From: Antedon mediterranea
Taxonomy: Eukaryota > Echinodermata > Crinoidea > Comatulida > Antedonidae
Reading direction: 5' to 3'
Length of the DNA: 64,000 bases
Assembly (NCBI RefSeq): GCF_964355755.1
Contig: NC_092671.1
Span: 16,401,501-16,465,500 of the forward strand
Numbering within the stretch: the first letter of the stretch is position 1; each line of letters begins with the position of its first letter. The position numbers and the translations under genes were made by a program. The notes below the pieces were generated by a model. That model was not told the DNA's origin. It searched no databases and was given only the letters and a program-made list of their open reading frames with translations. Below are positions 1-52,679 of this stretch, piece after piece.

Positions 1-2221
1 CTGCACCTCATTGCTGCAGCCGGACACAAATAAAGAACAAGAAAGAAGCAATACCTTGTTTAAAATAACGTTTTATCATACTTGACCTCAGCAATACATC
101 ACACAATGGGCATCTCTGGCAGAAGAATTAGAAATTGAATATAAGTAAACCGCAGTTGCATTAGATTTTTCAAAGAAATTAAACAGTTAATCATCATGGA
201 AGCAAGGAAACGTATGAACACTTAAACAGTTAAAAAGAGAATATCTTTATGTAAGATTAAGCAAAAAAGTTACGGTTTTATGCAGATCAAAATCATACCC
301 ATAGGATACCACACCAAACAGATTAGTTTTCCATTTCAAACACACCTTCGCAATTCACACAGACAATTAAACTTTGACCCAAAAAACTGCTTAATCTTAT
401 ACAAAATTTATTAACACCTACTTATTGAATGAATGCATGAGCAATAAACAATTTAATTGAAATGATAAATTGTAATAAAAATAACATTTACACCTGAAGT
501 TAATGTTTAGTTAATCATGTGGTGTTTAAATATAATTTACATTGAAATTAGTCGAATCATGTTAGTGTTTCATGCATGTAATATACTTTTTATATTTTTA
601 ATAGTGTACCGACTGTATGGTTTTCCAGCGTGCACGAGGAACACTATAGTGGGTTCACCTTAGCTCAACATGGATCAATTTACATGAAATTGTTCCAAAT
701 TTGGGCATACAATTATATCCTTATTACTGTAGTAAAAACAATTTAATTACATCACAAAAATTGCCAAAAGAATTGTTTTCACGACTGAAAATATAATACT
801 TATTTAATGTTAGGAATATTTTAAATAAAAAAAAAATACTTTTAATTCAATTTTCTAAATGTATAAAATGCGCCATGTGTAACGGCGACAAGTTTCTTCA
901 CTAAATGAATGTGCTTAAAATCTATCATATACAATTGTCTCACAAATAAACCACTATCTTACACTACAGTACATACATAATTGTTGTAATAATATGAATT
1001 TATGAAACACTTTCTCAATACCTAATAACGATTTTATATACAACAAACACTTGGGCAACATATAAACACTATATACAAGAGTGTTTGAACTGCGGTGCCA
1101 GTTCACAGAAATTACACACTAAACACTTTTAAACAGCAAATCTTTGGCTGTATATCCATCTCATCCACAAATTCCCCTTAGAATTTACAGCACATAAATT
1201 TATATATTTATAATATATACATAACGAAACAGTAAAAATTCTAAAATGTACACATTTAACTTACAGACGCTACAGTCAATGTTACAATGATTATTGGAAG
1301 ATCATTATAGCAGACAATATGGACAAACATGGTTTCAACCCAACTATATAGCACATAAACTAATAATTCAAAAAATACTACATTTTAAATGTTTTTGCCT
1401 TGCAACACATAATTGTATAGTTTATTTCAGCCTTTTATATTGTCATGTATATAATAATCAACTGGAATATGATGCTTTTTACTATTATCAAAATGTCCAT
1501 TGCAAATATTTATTTCCCTGTATTCATTGTTTAAAGTTGGCTTTGAAATGTTGGAAGTAATATATATTTTATTTTAAATTACTACTTAACTAGTGTTTAA
1601 ATGAGGTAATTTTACCATTATTTTGTATCGTAGGGTGTCCATTAAAAAAAAGAGAAAAAATTGAGCTCCATAGTACAAGTAATGTTATGTAATATTGAGA
1701 AATTTTGTAATGGCATCATCAAAATGAACATCATTTAATTTGAATACTATGCAGTACCAAAGACTATGCATGCATACCAATCTATATGCAGTGATATATT
1801 CCACAACAACCACAATTCTTAAATTTGGCATAGTCACAAAAGCTATCACAACAAAGGTTGATTTGTGATTGGATGTTTTATAAGCTAAATTTACACTGAG
1901 TCTGGGTTGCGGTCTTGTGGCACGATAACAATGTTAAATGGGTGTATGTTTAAGAATACAACCGTTCAACATTCTAGAAAAAATGTAACCTAGCCTGGAC
2001 TTTCCCTATTGGTACCAGACCTAATCCATGTTCAGTGTGGACATGGCTTTATCTTTAACTAGTCTTTGGTATTACAGTGGAAAATACCTGATTACTCATG
2101 GTGCAGATCTTATCTGGTATCTACCACTTTATTTCTCCTGCTTTTTAGTCTTAGTAATAATCAACTATTAACATTTGACATTACATCATTAGTTTGACTC
2201 CTAACATTGCCCTTTAACTTT
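1..2221. other. AGAP 3' flank and probable 3' UTR
   Basis: No convincing gene. Transcription of AGAP enters from the right on the minus strand. A minus-strand AATAAA (TTTATT at 2128-2133) lies about 90 bp past the AGAP stop and is a candidate poly(A) signal; other TTTATT words occur near 1507 and 1567. Bases 1-33 on the plus strand read LHLIAAAGHK-stop, which looks ankyrin-like but is too short and cut by the window edge. The rest is AT-rich without recognisable structure. Confidence 0.5.
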
Positions 2222-42375
<40,154 letters not shown>

Positions 42376-42929
42376 GGTTAATAATAAAATGTTCCATTAG
42401 CTATTTTATCAACTGCATTATTTTTTTCCAACAACACAAAATAGCTGACTAAATACAATCAAACCACAAAACGTCTTGGCTGAAAATAAAAACAGAGTAA
42501 ACAGTTCTCATTATACGCCCTCTCCGATAGAGGATAGTTTGCGCATGCTAACTAGGTCCATTAACCCGGAAGTAAGTTTGTTGTGCACCGGTGGTAAATC
42601 TAAATTAAATTTGTTGCTGTTATATTTGACAAAGTAAGTTTGTTTAGATAAACATAAGTGTTTAGTTAATACAATAGATTTTTAAAAGCTGAATGTGATA
42701 CTTGAATGAGCAAAAAAATTAACGTTACTAGTCAAAACGAAGCTGAACTAGCATAGCAATAAATATCACCACTTTCCTTCATTTTTCATGCTGAGACTAG
42801 AGAGAGACTGTGTACAGTGTGGAGAGCTGTGTGTGTGTAATTGTTTTTTAACCAATGTGCGTTTTTAATAATGGTTTGATGTAATATTTACTTTCATAAT
42901 ATCAAGAAATTAATCAAGAGTTTTGCAAC
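42376..42929. promoter_or_regulatory. AGAP/ABRACL bidirectional promoter
   Basis: 554 bp between two divergent start codons. An ETS-type CCGGAAGTA at 42566-42574 and an NRF1-like TTGCGCATGCTA at 42539-42550 lie in the middle. No TATA box is obvious for either gene. The sites are seen; their use is inferred. Confidence 0.6.
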
Positions 42930-43514
42930 ATGAATGTTGCACATGAAGTTGAGCTTCTGAAAGAAGAAATGAAAAGACTAGGCAGCAAAAGTAAGCACCC
43001 GTACTGTACCTTTAATAGGCCTACACACCTAAATACAGCCAAAATCAATTTTATATTGGAAAAACAATCAATGTAATGACTCCGAGATTTGATTTATAGT
43101 CTAAATATAGTGATATATATAAAACGTAAACTAAATAATAAAGTTGAAACTAGTTTAGACGGGTTCTAAAAACCACTAATCTATACATTATGTTCAATAG
43201 AGGGCACACTAATAATTTTGTATCAAACTAAAATGTATCAAGGTTGTAAATTTTTAATTTTAATTAATTAATCCTAAACTAAAAAGTATACATAAACCAT
43301 TAACTTTTTTTTTTGTATTTTGTTAGATGATGATGGTAAAATAGTAGTGAAGTTTGGTGTACTCTTTGCTGATGACCGATGTGCTAATATATTTGAAGCT
43401 TTGGTTGGAACACTAAGAGCTGCAAAAAGGAAAAAGATTGTTAAATATGATGGTGAGCTGCTTCTACAAGGTGTTCACGACAATGTTGACATTGTACTAT
43501 TAGAGGAAGCATAA
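42930..43514 (+). CDS. ABRACL: ABRACL (costars family), two exons
   Basis: Exons 42930-42990 and 43327-43514 (GTAAGC donor, TTGTTAG acceptor, phase 1) encode 82 residues: MNVAHEVELLKEEMKRLGSK, then VKFGVLFADDRCANIFEALV, TLRAAKRKKIVKYDGELLLQ, GVHDNVDIVLLEEA. This is nearly collinear with the 81-residue human ABRACL. Costars proteins are small winged-helix-like factors linked to actin dynamics and cell motility and related to the C-terminus of ABRA/STARS. A plus-strand AATAAA at 43817-43822 is a likely poly(A) signal, giving about 300 bp of 3' UTR. Confidence 0.96.
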
Positions 43515-44800
43515 TATATTTAGTCTCAGCAGTAATTAAATTTGAATTGGAGGATTATTAATTATCAAATTTATAACTTCAGTACCATATTTCTCTATCA
43601 TTTTAATTCAATTGACTGAACATGAACACATTCCAAAGTTCATAACTTAACAAGAGATATGATTTGACCAAGGACAAAACTTAATAATAGATTACTGCAA
43701 TTCAAAATTGTTGTACAGTACCATATTGCAAATAAGAAAATTTCTGCATCTATTTTTTCAAACACATTGTTTTATATTGCATGTGTAATAATAATTAGTA
43801 TTGGTAACAAAGATGAAATAAATATTTACTAAAAAGAAAACTATTACCTGTTAATATTATTATGGTCTTTTTTAAGCATTGTAGGAGTGATCGCTCACCT
43901 AAAATGCCCCAGAGGTGTGCACACTTAAATTTGTTAAGCTTTTAAACACCATCAAACAGTACAGTACATACATCATCTCTGAATGTGTTTAGAAGTGCAA
44001 TTTGTAGCACAATTCCTTGCAATATTCAAAAGGCCTGCCTGCCACAGTAGTGATTCAACCATGATTTTATTGCAAATGGCAGATATTAATCAACAGCAAA
44101 GCTACACTAGTAGTACAGTGTTTTATAAAACACAAGACTAGGTTGATGCATAAACATCTCAAGCTTAACATTCAGCAAACTTTGATGCGAGAAGATAATC
44201 ATTAAATTTAAATCCACTGTCAAAACCCTCGACACACAAATGAAAACAATTGTACAAATGAATTACATCATTCATGAGCCTTTATTATCTTACCAAATCT
44301 GTTACATTTAATCTATATTCATGATTTCAGACTAGTTTCTCAAAATAGAAAGGTATAAGCAGTGAACTGTTTACAGTAAACATGAAGCTATTTTATACAG
44401 CAGTTCCATGTAGTAAGCACACAAAAATGTTAAGCAATATGTCTCATTCTGAATCTAGAACAGTATAGTACAGTATACTGAAACAAAATTGTGGAAAGAA
44501 TAAACAAATAAAGTAATAATAATACTGCAGTAGGATTGTCACAATAAAGATGATTATAGAAATAGTCAATAAAAGAAACTTTCCCAAAGGCAACTCAATT
44601 AAGTCACAGTTATCACCGCAAGCAAATTAACTTTTCATTGTTAATGGAAGACGATACACTTCCATTCTCTAAAATTCCCGGACACATAATTGTCATCCAT
44701 TCTATTTTTTCTTTCAAATTTAATACATTACTTATTTTAATATAATTCTTTTATAATGTGTTCCGGTTTTCTTTATTAATAAATTGATATATCGATTAAA
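43515..44800. other. convergent 3' region of ABRACL and NNT
   Basis: Holds the ABRACL 3' UTR, an inverted copy of MITE family 2 and the NNT 3' UTR. Candidate NNT poly(A) signals (TTTATT on the plus strand) lie at 44772-44777 and 44281-44286. Confidence 0.6.
43873..44042. mobile_element. MITE family 2, copy b (inverted, diverged)
   Basis: The reverse complement aligns with 41506-41719 through AGGCCTT, TGTGCTACAAATTGCACT, ACATTCAG, CAAATTTAAG and GGCATTTTAGG-like blocks. Confidence 0.7.
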
Positions 44801-47800
44801 TTAATCGCTTTTGAGTTTACTTAAAAGTGCATCACATGTTTTCTTAGCATCGCCCAACAACATGGAGGTATTTGGTTTGTAAAATATTGGGTTATCCACA
44901 GCAGCGTAGCCTACGCCAAGAGACCTCTTCATTACAATAACCTGCTTAGATTTCCATACCTGCAAAACAGGCATACCAGCTATTATAGAGTTAGGATCTT
45001 CTTCTGCTGCCGAGTTAACCGTATCATTGGCACCGATAACCAGGACAAGATCGTTATCTGGAAAGTCATCATTAATTTCATCCATTTCTAAAACAACATC
45101 ATAAGACACACCAGCTTCTGCAAGAAGTACATTGAGTTGTCCAGGCATACGTCCAGCAACTGGATGGATTCCGAATCGAACTTCTTTACCTAAACCTCTA
45201 AGGTGGCTTACCATGTCTGCAATAGGATACTGAGCCTTGGCAACACATAGACCATATCCTGGAACAATAATGATGTTCTGGGCATCATTGATGATATCAA
45301 CTGCTCCACTAACATCTACTTCTGTGTGTGTACCGGTTATTTCCATAGGCTTGCCAGTTCCAGTTGATGATGTACCATATCCACCCAAAATAACATTTGG
45401 CAGTGATCTATTCATAGCAACACACATAATGTAGGAAAGAATGGCACCAGAGGAGCCGATCAATGCACCCACAATTGTCATCAAATTGTTGTTCAACATA
45501 AAACCTTCTGCACACAATGCCCAACCACTATAGCTATTAAGAACAGTGATTACGACAGGCATATCTGCACCACCGATTGCCATTGTTAAGGTAACACCCA
45601 TAGCAGATGACAAAACACTAGTGGCCGTCAAACTACTTAAATCAGCAAAGTATCCTGGATTTGTCATGTAATAGCCCAGTAAACCAACATTTGCAGCAAG
45701 CAGCCCAGAGTTCAATGCATTTCGCCCAGGTAACAGAAGGGGTTCACTTTTAAGAAGACCTTGCAACTTTCCATATGCTACCAATGACCCGGTAAATGTC
45801 ACACCACCAATGTATGTTCCAAGGAACAGAAATAGCTTAGTCATAGCAGCATGGGCTGGATCAGCAGCAAAGGTTGAGGCTTCACCCATGTAAGTCGATA
45901 CACAAGTCAAAACAGCAGCCAAGCCAACAAAACTATGAAAAGCAGCAACTAGCTGAGGGAGGTCTGTGATGGCAACACGTTTTGCAATAACTGATCCAAT
46001 TAAACCACCAACACCAATCATTCCAGCCATTTGTGTATATAATTCTGGTGAAGCTTTGAGGCTCATAAGGGTGGCAACCATACCAGTAGAAACACCCATA
46101 ATGCCAAGAGCATTTCCAAGTCTGCTGGTCTTCTGTGATGCAAGGCCTTGGAGAGCACCGACACAACATAATCCTCCTGCAAGGTAGCCCATCTGCTGTA
46201 CATCATAACCACTAAAATGACCTGCAGCATATGCACCCAAGGCTGCCAATCCAGGAACGGTATAAAGATAGTTGTATTCTGGAGGATCAGTAGGACGACG
46301 GAACATATCTAACATCCTTTGTGTTACAAGGAAGCCACCAAAGATGTTAATAGATGAGATAAAAGTAGCAGCTGCCGCTAAAGAACCGCCTGTAGAATTT
46401 GGCATGTAACCACCATTCATACATAAGAGTCCTCCAACTGCTGTTATACCCGAGATTGCATTTGTTACCGACATCAAAGGAGAATGAAGAGCAGGAGTAA
46501 CACCCCAGACAGTATGATAACCAACAATACCAGATAAGCCAAATATGGTTACCATTGTATTAAAAGCTGGTCCTGGAGATACTGCACCAATACCAATAAT
46601 AGAAGCTAAACCAGTCGAGTAGAGTGCAGCAGTTTTTGCTGTGTCAACAAATGGGTTTGGGGGTGGGGGTTCCACTTTGGCAACAGCTTGAGGAGCTGCT
46701 TGCTGGATAGCTTGTTCCTTTGGAGGTGGAGGTGGCCACATCATTTTTCCATCTTGAAGCACTAAAGAACCTCTGGTAACTTCATCTTCGTGGTCAAGGT
46801 AAAATTGGCCCTTTGGTCCAAGAGACACTAACAATTTTGAGATGTTGTTAGCATATAATGTACTTGCTTGTGTTGGTAATCTGCTGGGAAGGTCAGTGTA
46901 CCCAATATGTGTAACACCTTTGTACTTGTACAACTCGTTGGGCTTAGTAGTTTCAATATTACCACCCATTTCTGCAGCAAGATCCACAACAACTGATCCT
47001 TCATGCATGCTTTCAACCATTTCACGAGAGATTAGCTTTGGTGCTGGTTTGCCAGGAATAAGAGCAGTTGATATTAAAATATCTACTTCTCGGCATTGTT
47101 TGGCAAACAATTCCATCTCTGCTTTTATAAATTCTGGTGACATTTCTTTTGCATAACCTCCAGTACCTTCTCCAGATTCTTCAATTTCAACTTCAAGGAA
47201 TTCCGCTCCAAGAGACTGAACTTGTTCTTTTACAGCAGCTCGTGTATCAAAGCCTCTGACAACTGCTCCCATGCTCTTTGCAGTTCCGATTGCAGACAAT
47301 CCTGCTACTCCACCACCAATGACCAAAACTTTTGCAGGTGGGACCTTACCAGCAGCTGTAATTTGACCAGTAAAGAAACGACCAAAGTTATTAGCAGCTT
47401 CAACAACTGCTTTGTACCCTGCAATATTTGCCATTGAACTTAAAGCATCAAACACCTGGGCTCTGCTGATTCTGGGTACACAGTCCATTGCTAAAACTGT
47501 CAGTTTTTTATCAGACAGTTTCTTGAGAATTTCTTCATTCTGTGCTGGAAAAACAAAGCTTATAAGATTACCATGATCTTTGAAATAATCTGCTTCTTGT
47601 ATTGTTGGCACTCTAACCTTTAAAACAATATCAGATTTAAAGGCTTCTTGTTTCCCTGTGATTGATGCACCCGCATCTTGATAATCTTTGTTTGTAAAGT
47701 TAGCAAGAGCTCCAGCATTTTCTTCTATATTAACATTGTATCCTTCTTTCTTAAGTAATTTTACAGCAGCTGGGGACATGGCAACTCTGGATTCTTTTGC

Positions 47801-47989
47801 AAAGGATTCCTTAGGAACTCCAATGGTTAAGTTTTCACATGGAATTCCCTTGAGAGGAGGAACAGGATCTCCTGAAGAATTCCTCTTGGTTGTGGTGGTG
47901 AACCTTTGTCGTTGACCAATAAGAACATTACGTATATGCGACGTTGGCAAGCCATTAACATGGCAGACATTTGGCAAAAGACGGAACAT
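44801..47989 (-). CDS. NNT: NAD(P) transhydrogenase, mitochondrial (single coding exon)
   Basis: 1,062 residues against about 1,086 in human, all in one open frame. It transfers hydride from NADH to NADP+ while protons enter the matrix, supplying mitochondrial NADPH. Residues 1-45 are Arg/Ser/Thr-rich without acids until D41, fitting an import signal. Domain I (about 50-430): NAD-binding GGGVAGL at 225-231 and the mobile-loop region ending [12 protein letters not shown] at 369-380. Proline-rich linker 419-446. Domain II (about 450-860): about 13 hydrophobic membrane segments. Domain III (880-1062): [10 protein letters not shown] at 911-920, [10 protein letters not shown] at 942-951, GANDTVN at 986-992, KRSLGVGYA at 1021-1029. 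Start: ATG 47989, 12 bp after a TTTTTTGCAG acceptor. Odd: vertebrate NNT is split into over 20 exons; here only a 5' UTR intron remains. Confidence 0.97.
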   Translation of the reverse strand: MFRLLPNVCHVNGLPTSHIRNVLIGQRQRFTTTTKRNSSGDPVPPLKGIPCENLTIGVPKESFAKESRVAMSPAAVKLLKKEGYNVNIEENAGALANFTNKDYQDAGASITGKQEAFKSDIVLKVRVPTIQEADYFKDHGNLISFVFPAQNEEILKKLSDKKLTVLAMDCVPRISRAQVFDALSSMANIAGYKAVVEAANNFGRFFTGQITAAGKVPPAKVLVIGGGVAGLSAIGTAKSMGAVVRGFDTRAAVKEQVQSLGAEFLEVEIEESGEGTGGYAKEMSPEFIKAEMELFAKQCREVDILISTALIPGKPAPKLISREMVESMHEGSVVVDLAAEMGGNIETTKPNELYKYKGVTHIGYTDLPSRLPTQASTLYANNISKLLVSLGPKGQFYLDHEDEVTRGSLVLQDGKMMWPPPPPKEQAIQQAAPQAVAKVEPPPPNPFVDTAKTAALYSTGLASIIGIGAVSPGPAFNTMVTIFGLSGIVGYHTVWGVTPALHSPLMSVTNAISGITAVGGLLCMNGGYMPNSTGGSLAAAATFISSINIFGGFLVTQRMLDMFRRPTDPPEYNYLYTVPGLAALGAYAAGHFSGYDVQQMGYLAGGLCCVGALQGLASQKTSRLGNALGIMGVSTGMVATLMSLKASPELYTQMAGMIGVGGLIGSVIAKRVAITDLPQLVAAFHSFVGLAAVLTCVSTYMGEASTFAADPAHAAMTKLFLFLGTYIGGVTFTGSLVAYGKLQGLLKSEPLLLPGRNALNSGLLAANVGLLGYYMTNPGYFADLSSLTATSVLSSAMGVTLTMAIGGADMPVVITVLNSYSGWALCAEGFMLNNNLMTIVGALIGSSGAILSYIMCVAMNRSLPNVILGGYGTSSTGTGKPMEITGTHTEVDVSGAVDIINDAQNIIIVPGYGLCVAKAQYPIADMVSHLRGLGKEVRFGIHPVAGRMPGQLNVLLAEAGVSYDVVLEMDEINDDFPDNDLVLVIGANDTVNSAAEEDPNSIIAGMPVLQVWKSKQVIVMKRSLGVGYAAVDNPIFYKPNTSMLLGDAKKTCDALLSKLKSD

Positions 47990-48497
47990 CTTGAGTTATT
48001 CTGCAAAAAATCATGAACAAAATTACCGCATCACTTTTTTGTAATTTTAATTTACAAGTCATCATAATCAAATATTTACTAATTGTGTCAATAGTTACCA
48101 TGAAATTAAATACAAAACATAACAAAATGTTAATATACCAAATAAATGAAGAGAGTATGGAAATAAACACCACTAGAGACAGGCGTCAGTGCTTGGGTGG
48201 CTTTTTTTATTTATCCTACAAAACAAAAAAGAATACAAATATAATTTAATACAACAGTATATAATAAATGATTATGCTCAAATAAATACTTAAATTTATT
48301 GTAAAAAAATCTTTCTATCCTTTAATTACCAATTAATTAGGCTACGCATGCAATACATCAGTCTGATAATGACGCCTTTCCCGCGTTTGGTAGGAGGTGG
48401 CTTCTCGCACAAAAATTGAGATTGGCCTAGCCTACACTACTGTACAGTCAGTATTTCCACGATGCTTAAAACACTTAATAGAAAGTTAAAAGCTAAC

Positions 48498-48610
48498 CTT
48501 TGTTGAATAAAATTCTCCTACCAGCTTTCTTGAAAGAAACTCTGGCTGGAGATCAACCACTTATCTCCATAAGGTATGTTGAAAATCAATAAAACAAGAG
48601 CTGATCACAA
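48498..48610 (-). other. NNT: probable NNT 5' UTR exon
   Basis: A CAAAG/GTTAGC donor at 48498/48497 would pair with the acceptor just upstream of the NNT ATG (exon resumes at about 48001), leaving an intron of about 0.5 kb in the 5' UTR. The upstream edge is not defined by sequence; CpG-containing GGCGGCGCCGG near 48630 suggests the start is close. Confidence 0.5.
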
Positions 48611-48698
48611 CGTGTACACCGGCGTAATGGCGGCGCCGGTTTCGATATGACAGGAAGGTCTAGCATACCAAATTGGATGTGTTCGATGTGCGACTGTT

Positions 48699-48707
48699 CC
48701 GGAAGTG
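48699..48707. promoter_or_regulatory. ETS/GABP-type site upstream of NNT
   Basis: CCGGAAGTG, a consensus ETS/GABP (NRF-2) core of the sort often found at promoters of genes for mitochondrial proteins. It lies about 90 bp upstream of the presumed first NNT exon and, if the foldback insert is removed, also upstream of IDH2. Confidence 0.5.
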
Positions 48708-49040
48708 ATAGTCTCGCTTTCGAATACAGTACTATCGTATAGATTGTTATAACCCTGAAGCATAGAAACACATATCCCCAAGAAAGTTTATATAGTATAT
48801 TATTACAATTATATCATTCATTTTATGATTGAAAACTAAAAAGTACATTATATTACATATTATAAATATAAGACATATTAATATTAATATTCTCCTGCTG
48901 AAGATTGAACATGTCTAAAGTCAACTTTGGTACGTTGAATATAACTCAACATTTTAACCAATCAGTGGCGTAGGTTTGAGACTACTCGCCATGTGTCAAT
49001 CCAAATTTTAATCTGCCATACTTTGTCCTTTCGGTTGTAG

Positions 49041-49050
49041 CTGTCTGCAG
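49041..49050 (+). repeat. left 10-bp direct repeat (candidate target duplication)
   Basis: CTGTCTGCAG, identical in direct orientation to 61517-61526, immediately outside the inverted ends of the 12.5 kb element. Confidence 0.6.
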
Positions 49051-49289
49051 GTATAGTATGTAGTTGTTTTTTGATAACAGAGAACTATCACTTATGCCAT
49101 CCTCGTATATAATTAATTTTGTACGGAAAATACATTTAATTGATTATATCATTAGGTAGAGTTTTATTCTTATAGTTAATTATCACTAATATATATAATT
49201 TTTTAAATGTTAGACATATATTTTAAAATAACTATAAATAGATATATAATTACACAAACTCAAGATGTTCTTTTCTGCCTGAAACCTAG

Positions 49290-50150
49290 GCCCTATAGCC
49301 TAGGCCTCCTCCTCCTCCTCTCTCTGCTCTCACTTCGTTCGTTTCGCTACCTGATCCGTGCAGGCCTAGGCCTAGGCTAGACTGGATATTATGATTGCAA
49401 GCCAAAAAGGTAGATTTAGAAGCATATTTTATTGATTACCCATCATCAGTGTCACCCTTAACAGATAGTTAAGCTATATTTGTAGGTCATAGCTTATTTC
49501 AGACAATATTTTAGCCTCCAAACAAAAAGGGCAGATTAGGCCTACCTAGCCTAGGCCTAGCTAGATAGAAGTCTAGCTAGCTAGCTAGGGCCTAGGCCTA
49601 GTTAGGCTAGCATCTCTCTACTCTAGCTAGTAGTTTAGGCCTATGTAGGCCTAGTACTACTAGGCCTATAGCCTAGCTAGGCCTACTAGGGCTAGCCTAG
49701 TCTAGCTAGGCCTAGAAATAGAAAGAAGTACCCTAGTACTAGCAGCCTACTACTAGACTACTATGACGTACTGCTACTAGGCTAGGCCCACCTGGTTAGG
49801 CCTTACTAGGGAACTGGTAGGCTAGCTAGCTAGGCCTACTTACTAGCTAATAAGTAGCTAGGCCTAGGCTGCCTAACTAGCTAGCTCTATGTATTCTAGT
49901 TAGGGCCTAGACTAGTTTATTAGGCCTTAGTCTTAGTTTAGGCTGATTAGGCCTGCCTAGTCCTAGTTAAATAAATAGGCATATAACCAGGCTCAGTCTA
50001 AACACTCTAGGCCTATCTATATGAGACCTGTGCTATTAATTATAGGACTAGGCCTAGGGCCTTGCTAGCTAGCCAGCAGAATGGTCTAGAGAGGCATAGG
50101 CCTAGCTAGGGATAGGCTGGGGGGTCATAGACAGCCTATCTATATAAAAT
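49290..50150. repeat. GGCCTA/CTAG-rich tract
   Basis: Dense, irregular run of TAGGCC, CCTAGG, CTAGCTAG words over about 0.85 kb, without a fixed period. The same words occur singly through the window (for example 10715-10760, 19345-19540, 41860-42150) but never this densely. Confidence 0.85.
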
Positions 50151-50479
50151 ATTGGATAGGTAGGTAGGAGTATTAAGATTCATCAGTGTGTAAGTTGATT
50201 TCATTGCTAATGCCAAGGTATTAGGCCTGTTTATTTTCAGGTTGAAAGCAATGGATAAACAGAGATTCAATTCTACAACAAAAGAGACAAAAGTCAAACT
50301 CAAACTGATAATTAACAATGTTTCCAGTTAATTATTGTTAATTATTTTAATAGATTGTAGTGACCCTAACTACCTTACTGTTTGTGTATGGCTGTAATAT
50401 TATATTAAATGTCATCACAATTAGTAAGGTTGTGAGGCTTCACAATTTCAAACAACTCTTCTTGTGTCTCTTCTTCATG

Positions 50480-52560
50480 TGGATGGATTAAAAAATACTG
50501 TGAGTATTGTACACTATTTATATGAATATATCATCAATCACAATATCAAATATGATCAGTGTAGTCAAAATTTGATAACTTAGCATGCATCTTTTAATAT
50601 CTACATCATCAATAATTAATATTAATATAAATCTACATCACAATGTTGGATATGATCTTTGTAGTCAAAATTTGATAACTGAGCACGCATCTTTTAATAA
50701 CTACCTTATCAATAACTATTAATAATATCCTATATCACAATGTAGGATATGATCAGTGTTAGTCATAATTTGATAACTGAGCACGCATCTTTTAATATCT
50801 ACCTCATCAATAATTAATATTAATATCATAATATATCACATTGTTCGATATGATCAGTGTAGTCAGAATTTGATAACTGAGCACGCATCTTTTAATATAT
50901 ACCTTATAAATGACTATTAATAATATCCTATATCACAATGTTTGATATGATTAGTGTAGTCATAATTTGATAACTGAGCACGCATCTTTCAATATCTATT
51001 TCATCAATAATTATTATTAATAATTTATATCACATTGTTGGATATGATCAGTGTAGTCATAATTTGATAACTGAGCAAAAATCTTTTAATATCTACCTCA
51101 TCAATAATTATTAATAATAATCTATATCACACTGTTGGATACTGTATGATCTGTTTAGTTTTTTAATATATACCTTATCAATATAACTATTAATAATATC
51201 CTATATCACATTGTTGGTCCGGATATGATCAGTGTAGTCATAATTTGATAACTGAGCACGCATCTTTTAATATCTACCTCATCAATAATTATTATTAATA
51301 TCTTATATCACATTGTTGGATAATGATCAGTGTAGTCAGAATTTGATAACTGGGCATGCATCTTTAAATATCTACCTTTCAATAATTATTATTAATAATC
51401 TATATCACATTGTTGGATATGATCAGTGTAGTCATAATTTGATAACTGAGCACGCATCTTTTAATATCTACATCATCAATAATTGTTATTAATATCTTAT
51501 ATCACATTGTTGGATAATGATCAGTGTAGTCAGAATTTGATAACTGAGCACGCATCTTTTAATATCTACCTCATCAATAATTATTATTAATACTCTACAT
51601 CACACTGTTGGATATGATCAGTGTAGTCATAATTTGATAACTGAGCATGCATCTTTCAATATCTACCTCATCAATAATTAATATTAATAATCTATATCGC
51701 ATTCTTCAATATGATCAGTGTAGTCATAATATGATAACTGAGCATGCATCTTTTAATATCTACCTTATCAATGACTATTAATAATATCCTATATCACAAT
51801 GTTGGATATGATTAGTGTAGTCATAATTTGATAACTGAGCACGCATCTTTCAATATCTATTTCATCAATAATTATTATTAATAATTTATATCACATTGTT
51901 GGATATGATCAGTGTAGTTAGTCATAATTTGATAACTGAGCATACATCCTTAAATATCTACCTCATTAATAATTAATATTAATAATCTATATCACACTGT
52001 TGGATATGATGTGTTTAGTTTTTTAATATCTACCTTATCAATAACTATTAATAATATCCTATATCACAATGTTGGAAATGATTAGTGTAGTCATAGTTTG
52101 ATAACTGAGCATACATATTTTAATATCTACCTCATCAATAATTATTATTAATAATCTATATCACAATGTTGGGTATGATTAGTGTAGTCATAATTTGATA
52201 ACTGAGCACGCATCTTTCAATATCTATTTCATCAATAATTATTATTAATAATCTATATCACATAGTTGGATATGATCAGTAGTCATAAATTGATAACTGA
52301 GCAAAAATCTTTTAATTTCTGCATCATCATTAATTAATATTAATAATCTATATCAAACTGTTGGATATGATCTGTTTAGGTTTTTAATATCTACCTTTTC
52401 CATAACTATTAATAATATTCTATATCACAATTTTGGATATGATCAGTGTAATCATAGTTTGAACTACCTCAACAATAATTAATATTAATTGTCTATATAC
52501 CAATATCAAATATGATCAGTGTAGGCCTAGTCATTTGATAACTGAGCATGCATCATTTTA
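50480..52560 (+). repeat. 97-bp satellite, left array, about 21 copies
   Basis: Monomer marks: GATCAGTGTAGTCATAATTT, GATAACTGAGCACGCATCTT, TTAATATCTACCTCATCAAT, AATTATTATTAATA. Copies diverge by several percent and carry small indels; some lack the middle (near 51140 and 52010). Confidence 0.95.
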
Positions 52561-52679
52561 TATCTGCTTCAAATATTAATATTGTCTTAATATAATAAGT
52601 GGTTTGAAGGATGTTTGCAGATGGCCTTTTTTGCATTGTAAAGTTTACACTTTAAAATCTGTCAATTTATCCAAAAAGG

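Noticed and set aside
1-33. Ankyrin-like peptide LHLIAAAGHK
   Set aside because: Only ten codons before a stop and cut by the window edge; cannot be told from chance.
1294-1560. 88-codon plus-strand frame
   Set aside because: AT-rich composition, no similarity to anything known, and it starts with a non-ATG codon.
45933-47437. Frames overlapping NNT on both strands
   Set aside because: Shadow frames of the NNT coding sequence with no independent support.
44801-47989. NNT as a dead processed pseudogene
   Set aside because: The frame is intact over 1,062 codons, cofactor motifs are complete, and a spliced 5' UTR is plausible; no poly(A) remnant or flanking duplication is evident.
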